From: Saccharopolyspora endophytica
GTDB taxonomy: Bacteria > Actinomycetota > Actinomycetes > Mycobacteriales > Pseudonocardiaceae
DNA length: 64,000 nt
Assembly: GCF_018070075.1 (NCBI RefSeq)
Contig: NZ_JAGPXE010000002.1
Span: forward strand, 310,001-374,000
Direction of reading: 5' to 3'
Shown here: positions 33,535-41,100 of the stretch, piece by piece
How positions within the stretch are numbered: the first letter of the stretch is position 1
Layout of the letters: every line of letters begins with the position of its first letter
Position numbers and translations under genes: made by a program
The notes under the pieces: model-generated
Told to the model about the DNA's origin: nothing
Databases searched by the model: none
Seen by the model: the letters and a program-made list of their open reading frames with translations, nothing else

Positions 33535-34302
33535 ATGCCGGGATTGCTCGCGGGCAAGCAGGTCCTGATCACCGGGGTGCTGACGGAGTCGTCGATCGCC
33601 TTCCACGCGGCGAAGGTCGCCCAGCAGCAGGGCGCTCGCGTCGTGCTGACCGGCTACGGCCGGCTGAGCCTGGTGCGGCGCATCGCCAACCGGCTCCCGG
33701 ACCCGCCGCCGGTGATCGAGCTCGACGTCACCGACCAGACCATGCTCGACGATCTCGCACCGAGGCTGCGTGAGCACGTCGACCGCCTCGACGGCGTGCT
33801 GCACTCGATCGCCTACGCGCCCCCGAGCTGCCTGGGCGAGGGTTTCCTGGATGCCCCGTGGCCGGACGTCGCGACAGCGGTGGAGGTTTCGGCCTACTCG
33901 TTGACATCCCTCGCGGTCGCCTGCCGCCCGCTGATGCCTGCCGGAGGCTCGATCGTCGGCGTGGACTTCGACGCGGGCGTGAGCTGGCCGGGGTACAACT
34001 GGATGGGTGTGGCCAAGGCGGCCTTGGAATCCACGACCCGCTACCTGGCTCGGGAGCTCGGTCCCGGCGGGATCCGGGTCAACCTGGTCGCCGCGGGCCC
34101 TCTGCGCACGGTCGCCGCGCGCTCCATCGGAGGCCCCGACGACCTCGAAACGGCCTGGCGGGACAGGGCTCCGCTGGGCTGGGACACCACCGATCCGGAA
34201 CCGGTCGGTCGCACCCTCTGCGCCCTGCTGTCCGACTGGCTCCCGGCGACCACCGGCGCGATCCTCCACGCCGACGGGGGTTTCCACTCGACCGGCCGGT
34301 GA
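33535..34302 (+). CDS. Enoyl-ACP reductase, InhA/FabI-like
   Basis: A 255-residue enoyl reductase closely patterned on InhA: LLAGKQVLITGVLTESSIAF at the NADH site, DGVLHSIAYAPPS, and the active-site Tyr154-x6-Lys161 in YNWMGVAKAALES (Tyr158/Lys165 of InhA); the InhA Phe149 equivalent (Phe145) is kept, while the Met155 position is Trp151. ATG at 33535 follows GAAGGAGGAATGAG. It completes the chain-reduction set of the cluster. It might alternatively be a target-copy resistance gene or the organism's only InhA; the sequence alone cannot say. Confidence 0.87.
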   Translation: MPGLLAGKQVLITGVLTESSIAFHAAKVAQQQGARVVLTGYGRLSLVRRIANRLPDPPPVIELDVTDQTMLDDLAPRLREHVDRLDGVLHSIAYAPPSCLGEGFLDAPWPDVATAVEVSAYSLTSLAVACRPLMPAGGSIVGVDFDAGVSWPGYNWMGVAKAALESTTRYLARELGPGGIRVNLVAAGPLRTVAARSIGGPDDLETAWRDRAPLGWDTTDPEPVGRTLCALLSDWLPATTGAILHADGGFHSTGR

Positions 34303-34316
34303 CGCGACCGGCCGGT
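34291..34316. terminator. Hairpin at the end of the fatty-acid gene block
   Basis: ACCGGCCGGT occurs at 34291-34300 and again at 34307-34316, overlapping the enoyl reductase stop. The two self-complementary copies can pair as a GC-rich stem with a 6-nt loop. It plausibly marks the right end of the plus-strand cluster transcript. Confidence 0.45.
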
Positions 34317-34438
34317 CCGGGACGTCGGTTCCAGCTGAAACCTCGCGAACCCCGACCGCAACGGTGAACCTCACGCGCGGGTACCGGCGACGCCGCGTCG
34401 CTTTTGCGGGCCCGTGCGAGTGGCCATAGTCTTCGGCG

Positions 34439-35029
34439 ATGGTCGTGCAGCGGTTGCAGGCAGTGGCCATGGTGGTCGGGCCGGTCGTCTTCGCCGCTTC
34501 ACCGTTCTTCTGGGTCGACGGCCATTACGGTGTCAACGGCGGGATGTTGATCGCGCTTTCCACGGTGCCCTGGGTTTTCGGACTGATCGGCGAGTACGAG
34601 CGGTTGCGCGAACGCGTGCCGGTCGCGGCAGGGCTGTGGCTCCTGCTGTTGCTGGTCGGGATGTTCGGCACCATCGCGTTCGGACTCCAGGGTTTCTTCG
34701 AAGGTGCGTTCGGCTTGCACGATCGGGTCGGATTGGAGCGGTTCGCCGATTACCCACCGCAGAGCCTGCTCGTGCTGTGGCTGCCGGGACCTTCCTTCCC
34801 CGCCGCCATGTTCGCGTTCGGTGCGCTGCTGCTGTGGACCCGCACGGCCCCGTGGTGGGACGCCTCCCTGATCTGCCTGGCGGCGATCGCCTTCCCGCTC
34901 GGGCGAGTTCTCCGCTTGGAGTGGGTTGCCTACGTCGTGGACGTGCTGGTGATCATCGCCTTCGCCCACCTCGCCTGGCGGGCCTGGTTGCGGACGACGG
35001 AACCGACCGGGGATCGACATGACACCTGA
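34439..35029 (+). CDS. Hypothetical integral membrane protein
   Basis: A 196-residue protein with about five to six hydrophobic segments, e.g. AVAMVVGPVVFAASPFFWV, WLLLLLVGMFGTIAFGLQGF, SLICLAAIAFPLGRVL and VVDVLVIIAFAHLAWRAWL. No known family is recognised. The start ATG at 34439 has no strong ribosome site; a Met nine codons later is possible. It is separated from the cluster by 136 bp with a hairpin, so it is probably not part of it. Confidence 0.65.
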   Translation: MVVQRLQAVAMVVGPVVFAASPFFWVDGHYGVNGGMLIALSTVPWVFGLIGEYERLRERVPVAAGLWLLLLLVGMFGTIAFGLQGFFEGAFGLHDRVGLERFADYPPQSLLVLWLPGPSFPAAMFAFGALLLWTRTAPWWDASLICLAAIAFPLGRVLRLEWVAYVVDVLVIIAFAHLAWRAWLRTTEPTGDRHDT

Positions 35030-35085
35030 CCGCCGGCGGCGTTCCCATGGCAGCGGAGGCGCTTGCCGAGCGAACGAGGTGACCG

Positions 35086-36177
35086 ATGGATCTCCAGTTC
35101 CTGCGTCCGGTGTTCGAATGCGAGGGTGATGTCGCCTCCGTGCACCTGGACACCAGCCGCGGCCCGATCGACGCGGACAAGCAGATCGAGCTCCGGTGGA
35201 AGGCCGCGCGGCGCTCGCTCGGCGAGCAAGGTGCTGCGGCCGAGACCCTGGCCGCCGTGGACGACGTGGTCGGGGGAGCGAAGGACGTCGCGGGACCGCA
35301 GGGCGAAGCGATCTTCGCCTCCGGTGGGCGGATCCTCGCCGCCCACACCATGGCGGAACCGCCGCGCAAGGACAGCGCGGTGCACCTGCCGGTGGCCGAC
35401 CCGCTTCCGCTGGCCATCGATCGGGACCACCAGCTGGCGCACGTCGTCGTCGCGGTCGACCGCGAGGGAGCCGACGTCGACGCCTACCCGGCGGCCGCTG
35501 CGGCGCCGTCCTTCCAGCGCACCTTCAACGGCTCCACGCTGCACATCAGCCGCGTGCGCGCGGGTGCCGTCTCGCACGCCGCCTACCACCGGCGCTCGGT
35601 GAACCTGTGGTCGGAGAACACCGAACAGGTCGCCGAGGACATCCGGAAGGCGGCTGCGGAGGTCGAGGCCGCGGTCATCCTGATCGCGGGAGACCCGAAG
35701 GCCATCGGCCTGCTGCGAGAACATCTCAGGACGCGCCCACCCGCCGGGCGGTTCGTCTACGTCGAAGGCGGGCGGACCGACCAGTCGGCTCTCGACGGGC
35801 TGCGGGCGAGCGTGGACGAGGCGATGCACCAGGCGATGCTCGAAAGCCATCAGCAGGTCCTCGACCAGCTCGAGGCGCAGTTGGCCGGAGGCCAGGCCCT
35901 GCAGGGCCTGAACCCGGTGATGGAGGCGCTGTCGCAGGGCAGGGTCGAAACGCTGCTGCTGGCGGCCGATCGGAACGGCGATCCGGACCTGACGGCGTCC
36001 CGACGAGATCCGCTGGCCGTGGTCAGCGATGCGGCGGCGCTGGGTGACGACGCGGCGTTCGTCGCACCGGCGAGCGCTCTGCTGCTGCGTTCGGCGGTGC
36101 ACGGCAACGCGCAGTTCACCGAGCTCCTGCCCGGCACCAGCTGCGAAGACGGAGTCGCGGCGCTCGTGCGCTACTGA
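35086..36177 (+). CDS. baeRF/Vms1-type release-factor-like protein (Rv2629 family)
   Basis: A 363-residue protein of the bacterial eRF1-like (baeRF2) family: N-terminal MDLQFLRPVFECEGDVASVH with LDTSR, a central eRF1 domain-2-like region and C-terminal VETLLLAADRN domain. Vms1/ANKZF1 relatives release nascent chains from tRNA on stalled ribosomes; the actinobacterial members, such as Rv2629, are often stress- or dormancy-induced. Catalytic GGQ-like identity is not evident, so peptidyl-tRNA hydrolase activity is uncertain. ATG at 35086 follows GAGGTGACCG. Confidence 0.78.
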   Translation: MDLQFLRPVFECEGDVASVHLDTSRGPIDADKQIELRWKAARRSLGEQGAAAETLAAVDDVVGGAKDVAGPQGEAIFASGGRILAAHTMAEPPRKDSAVHLPVADPLPLAIDRDHQLAHVVVAVDREGADVDAYPAAAAAPSFQRTFNGSTLHISRVRAGAVSHAAYHRRSVNLWSENTEQVAEDIRKAAAEVEAAVILIAGDPKAIGLLREHLRTRPPAGRFVYVEGGRTDQSALDGLRASVDEAMHQAMLESHQQVLDQLEAQLAGGQALQGLNPVMEALSQGRVETLLLAADRNGDPDLTASRRDPLAVVSDAAALGDDAAFVAPASALLLRSAVHGNAQFTELLPGTSCEDGVAALVRY

Positions 36178-36404
36178 TGTCGGGGCCGGCTCCTGGCTCC
36201 TCGTTGTTCGTGAACTTCGAATTCGGCGATTCGTGCCTGGAGACCGTTGTGCGACTGCGCCTTGCCGTGCGCGGGAGGAACCCGTCACGGCGGAAGGGGC
36301 TTCACCGGATTCCGCAACGCGTGCTTTTCACGTCGATGAATCGCCTTGCCGCGTTCGCAGGCCGACCGTCCACCGGGTGGCCGATGGACGGTCCGGCGTG
36401 CCGG

Positions 36405-36818
36405 TTACAGCAGGTGGAAGGTGCCGTAGTGGTCGGGGGAGAAGTACACCTCGTTGGTGGTCGTGTCCAGGACCAAGCGGTAGGCCTGGCGCTGGGCGCC
36501 GCACTCGCGCGGCGTCACGTCGAATTCGAGGTAGTCGTGGCCCTCGGGGAGCTGGCCCTCGTAGTTGTTGTAGGTGCCGCCGGCGAAGTTGCACTGCCCG
36601 TCCGGCCAGTCCACCCAGCCGCGCTCCGACGGGTAGTTCAGCGAGGCCCAGATCTCGTTCGAGCTGCGAGCCTCGTCGCAACCGTTGACCTCGCAGGCCT
36701 GCGCGACCGCGGCGGTGGCGGTCGGGGCGATCACGGCGCTGCCGCCACCGAGCAAGCCGAGCACGGCGAAAGCGGCGATGAGCAGCTTGATCACGGGGTT
36801 GATCCGATTGTTCGTCAC
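36405..36818 (-). CDS. Secreted guanyl-specific ribonuclease (barnase/RNase Sa family)
   Basis: A 137-residue precursor: signal peptide (lysine near the N-terminus, then LLIAAFAVLGLLGGGSAVIA) followed by a ~95-residue RNase N1/T1 domain. The C-terminal VYFSPDHYGTFHLL carries the catalytic His (YTGDHYATF of RNase Sa) and DYLEFDVTP carries the general-base Glu; Cys residues in NGCDEA and PRECGA may form a disulfide. It should cleave RNA after G outside the cell. No barstar-like inhibitor gene adjoins it, which suits a protein folded only after secretion. Confidence 0.82.
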   Translation of the reverse strand: MTNNRINPVIKLLIAAFAVLGLLGGGSAVIAPTATAAVAQACEVNGCDEARSSNEIWASLNYPSERGWVDWPDGQCNFAGGTYNNYEGQLPEGHDYLEFDVTPRECGAQRQAYRLVLDTTTNEVYFSPDHYGTFHLL

Positions 36819-36939
36819 ACGTCCTCCCGAAAGTTGCCAGCGCCTCCGGAATCTAGAGGCGTCTTAGACTTTCGGGGCAGATCTGCGACAACTGGACAAC
36901 CGGATCAAGAACACGTGAACATCAGTGGTCCGAACCACA

Positions 36940-37875
36940 TCAGTCCCGCCCCCGCGACCTCACGGCGTCGACCTGGGTGTGCATGAGGGCGAGGGTTTGG
37001 TCGAGGGTGAGGCCTGAGTTCACGGCGTGGTCGAGGTAGGTGAGGATGCGCTGCGCGTCCTCGCCGAGGACCGCGTTGGTGGAATCCGCCGTGGCTGCGT
37101 CGAGGGTGCCGAGGCTCGCGCGTTGCTGGGCGCCGCGCACGGCGCGGCGGAGGATCGTGGTCTCCTGCGCGTTCGGGCGCCGGCGTTCCTCGGTGAGGCG
37201 GGCGAGGATGCGTCGCACGGTCGGGTCGTTCTTGACCGTCGCGGTCCGGGCGGCGTAGGCGGCCACCATCTGCGAACCGCGTCGATCGTCCGGAGCGCTC
37301 GGGCCGTTCTCGGCGTGAGCGGGCGGCACGTCGACGTCGAGCGCGTCCATCGCCCGCTGCACGCGGGCGTCCCGGGCGCGCGCTCGGGCGATCGCGTCCG
37401 GGCGTCCCTTGCCCGCGCGCTCCCGCACCTGCTCACGGGCCTGCTGCCCGGCGGCGGACAGTCGCCGGGGTCGGGTGACCAGGCCGTCGTTGATCTGCTG
37501 CTGGCGCTTGAGCCGCAGGTGCATGTCCAGCGACTGCCCGGCCCGAGGTGGGGCCAGCCGCGCGTTGCGCTCGAAGTCGTCGTCCGAGTCGCGGAACCAC
37601 TTCCGCAACCGCCGGACCAGGAAGTCCTCCGGCGACTCCCGGTCGCCCCGCCGGGGCTGGAAGCCCTCCCGGCCCTCCGGGAGGTTGTCGAGCGCGACCT
37701 TGATCGCGTCCACGCACCAGCCCGCGTCGAACCAGCGGTTGAGGATCGCGACGGCCTCCGAGGTCACCGGGTGACCTGGGAAGAGCTCGCCGAACAGCTT
37801 CCTCGTGGCCAGCTCGACCTGCTCCCGGTCCGCCGGGATGACCCGGCCCGGCCAGGTCTGCGGGGTGAAGGCCAT
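36940..37875 (-). CDS. Hypothetical protein, mostly helical
   Basis: A 311-residue, Arg- and Gln-rich protein of unknown function. Residues ~15-80 (GHPVTSEAVAILNRWFDAGW, then a region with PRRGDRESPEDFLVRRLRKW) look like a compact helical, perhaps winged-helix domain; the middle is low-complexity basic helix (REQVRERAGKGRPDAIARAR); the end is helical again. ATG at 37875 (MAFTPQTW) was chosen over an upstream start at 37905 because GGAGG lies just before it. A DNA- or RNA-associated role is possible from charge but not shown. Confidence 0.6.
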   Translation of the reverse strand: MAFTPQTWPGRVIPADREQVELATRKLFGELFPGHPVTSEAVAILNRWFDAGWCVDAIKVALDNLPEGREGFQPRRGDRESPEDFLVRRLRKWFRDSDDDFERNARLAPPRAGQSLDMHLRLKRQQQINDGLVTRPRRLSAAGQQAREQVRERAGKGRPDAIARARARDARVQRAMDALDVDVPPAHAENGPSAPDDRRGSQMVAAYAARTATVKNDPTVRRILARLTEERRRPNAQETTILRRAVRGAQQRASLGTLDAATADSTNAVLGEDAQRILTYLDHAVNSGLTLDQTLALMHTQVDAVRSRGRD

Positions 37876-38042
37876 TCGGTTCCTCCAGGGGTGCGTGTGC
37901 GCCACCAGTGTCCACCAACGGTTCCGATGATCGACGCCGGATCGTGACCGCGGACCTACCGGCGGCGTCCGCAGAGCTTCCGTTTGGTGGGTCTCGACTA
38001 TTTTCGGGGCCCACCACGCCAGGCTGGCTACATATCCCTACT

Positions 38043-38057
38043 TCCCGGTAACCGGGA
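38043..38057. promoter_or_regulatory. Dyad TCCCGGT-A-ACCGGGA before the carboxylase gene
   Basis: A perfect 7-1-7 dyad lies 59 bp before the carboxylase start, within a 240-bp leader without genes. It may be an operator for control of acyl-CoA carboxylase expression. No regulator can be named. Confidence 0.4.
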
Positions 38058-38115
38058 GGGTGTTCTTGAACGTCGGGAGCGCCAGCTCCCGTGAGGTGAT
38101 TGGGAGGTCTTGTCG

Positions 38116-41100
38116 GTGTTCCGTCGTGTGGCGATCGTCAACCGCGGGGAAGCCGCGATGCGGCTGATTCATGCTGTGCGGGAGGTCGAGGCCGAGACAG
38201 GGGCCCGGATCGAGACCGTCGCCCTCCATACCGACGCGGACCGCTCGGCGGCCTTCGTGCGGGAGGCGGACCTCGGCTACGACCTCGGTGCCGCTCGGGA
38301 CCGGCCCTACCTGGACCTGGGTGTGCTGGAGCGGGCGCTGGTCGAGACCGGGGCGGATGCGGCCTGGGTCGGCTGGGGCTTCGTCGCCGAGGATCCGGCG
38401 TTCGCCGAGCTCTGCGAGAAGCTGGGCGTGACCTTCATCGGTCCGAGCGCCGAAGCGATGCGCAAGCTCGGCGACAAGATCGGCGCGAAGCTGATCGCCG
38501 AGGAGGTCGGTGTCCCGGTCGCGCCGTGGAGCCGAGGCGAGGTCGCCGACCTGGACGCGGCCGTGCGCAGCGCGGGTGAGATCGGCTACCCGCTGATGCT
38601 CAAGGCCACCGCGGGCGGCGGCGGGCGCGGCATCCGCGTGATCCACGACGAGCGGGAACTCGCCGACGCCTACGAGCGCACCCGGCTGGAGGCCGAGCGG
38701 GCGTTCGGCAGCGGCGCGGTCTTCCTGGAACGCCTGGTCACCGGCGCCCGGCACGTCGAGGTCCAGGTGATCGCCGACGGCCAGGGCACGGCGTGGGCGC
38801 TGGGGGTCCGCGACTGCTCCGTGCAGCGGCGCAACCAGAAGGTCATCGAGGAATCCTCCTCGCCGGTGCTCAGCCCCGAGCAGAACGCCGAGCTCAAGGC
38901 CGCGGCCGAGCGGCTCGCGCTGGCCGTGGACTACCGGGGCGCCGGGACCGTGGAGTTCCTCTACCACCCCGGTGACCGGCTGTTCGCCTTCCTGGAGGTC
39001 AACACCCGGCTGCAGGTCGAGCACCCGATCACCGAGGCCACCACCGGCGTCGACCTGGTGAAGGCCCAGCTGCACGTGGCCTCGGGCGGCAAGCTGGAAG
39101 GGGACCCGCCCGCCGAATCCGGGCACGCCATCGAGGCCCGGCTCAACGCCGAGGACCCGGAGCGCGACTTCGCACCGGCACCGGGCAAGATCGTCCGGCT
39201 CGACTTCCCCGCAGGACCCGGCATCCGCGTCGACACCGGCGTCGACGAGGGCGACAGCATCCCCGCCGACTTCGACTCGATGATCGCCAAGATCATCGCG
39301 GTGGGGCGCGACCGCGACGAGGCGCTGGGCAGGCTGCGCCGCGCCATGGCGCAGACGACGGTGATCGTCTCCGGCGGGGCGACCAACAAGAGCTTCGTGC
39401 TCGACCTGCTCGACCGGCCCGAGGTGATCGACGGGTCCGCCGACACGGGCTGGATCGACCGGGTGCGCGCCGAGGGTGAGCTCCAGTCGCACCGGCACTC
39501 CGCGATCGCCCTGGCCGCGGCCGGGATCGAGGCGTACGAGGACGCCGAGCTCGTCGAGCGGCAGAGGTTCCTGGCCGCCGCGCACGGCGGCCGGCCGCAG
39601 GCGCAGCACGAGAGCGGCAGGCCCCTGGAGTTCAAGCTGCGCGGCAACTCCTACCGCGTGCAGGTGGCCCGCATCGGGCACGAGCGGTTCCGGATCGGGA
39701 TCAGCGCCGGCAACGGCGGTCCGGTCCACACCGCCGACGTTGAGGTCGAGCGCTTCGACGACCACGTCGAGCAGCTCACCGTCAACGGCGAGCGCTACCG
39801 CCTGGTCACCGACACCCACGGCCCGGTGTGCCTGGCCGAGGTGAACGGCGTGGCGCACCGCGTCAGCCGCGACGAGGGCGGCGTGCTGCGCTCGCCCGCG
39901 CCCGCGCTGGTCGTCGCGACCCCGCTGGAGGTCGGCGCCGAGGTCGAGGAAGGCGCAGCGGTCCTCGTGCTGGAGAGCATGAAGATGGAGACCGTGCTGC
40001 GCGCCCCGTTCCGGGCCAAGCTGCGGGAGTGCTTGGTGCGCACCGGAAGTCAGGTCGAGACGGGCGCGCCGCTGCTGCGGCTGGAGCCGCTCGGCGACGC
40101 CGACGAGCCCGGCGACGAGCAGGCCGCGTCCGAGACCGCCGATCTCGAGCTGCCTCCGGGGCGGGAGGGGATCGACGCGGGTGAGCGCGCGACGCGCAGC
40201 CGGCAGGACCTGCGCAGCATGCTGCTCGGGTTCGACGTGGATCCGCAGGACGAACGCCGGGTCCTCAACGACTACCTGCGAGCCCGCGAGGAACTGGTCG
40301 AGGCCGGACGACGTCCGCTGGCCGAGGAGATCGAGCTCCTGGAGGTCTTCGCCGACCTCTCCGAGCTGAGCCGCAACCGGCCGGTCGGGGAGGAGACGGC
40401 GGCGGACTCGCGGGTGCACAGCTCGCGCGAGTACTTCCACACCTACCTGCAGAGCCTCGACGTCGAGCGCGCCGGGCTGTCCGAGACGTTCCAGCGGCGC
40501 CTGGTCAAGGTCCTCGCCCACTACGGCGTCGACGAGCTGGACCGGACCCCGGAGCTGGAGGAAGCGGTCTTCCGGATCTTCCTCGCCCAGCAGCGCGCTT
40601 CCTCGGACGAGGCGGCGGTGTCGACCCTGCTGCGGCAGTGGCTCGCCGAGGCACCGCCGTCCGGCGCGCACCGCCAGCCCGCCGGTCTCGCCCTGGAACA
40701 CCTGGTCGCGGCCACCCAGCTGCGCTTCCCCGCGCTGTCCGACCTCGCCCGCACCGTGGCGTTCCGCTGGTTCGCCCAGCCGATGCTGCGCCGCCACCGC
40801 GCGGAGGTCTACGCGGGGGTGCGCAAGCACCTGAAGCACCTGGACGAGAACCCGGCCGCACCGGACCGGGCCGAGCGGATCTCCGCGATGGTCTCCAGCG
40901 CCGAACCGCTGGTCCGGCTCGTCGGCCAGCGCATCGGCCGCGAGGGCACCGACCCGGCGCCGCTGCTGGAGGTGCTCGCCCGCCGCTACTACGGCAACCG
41001 GGAGCTCGACGACGTCCGCGCGGTCCAGGTCGCCGACTGCACCTTCGTCACCGCCGAGCACCGCAGCGCCGGTTCGCGCGTGGTGAGCACGGCGGTGGAC

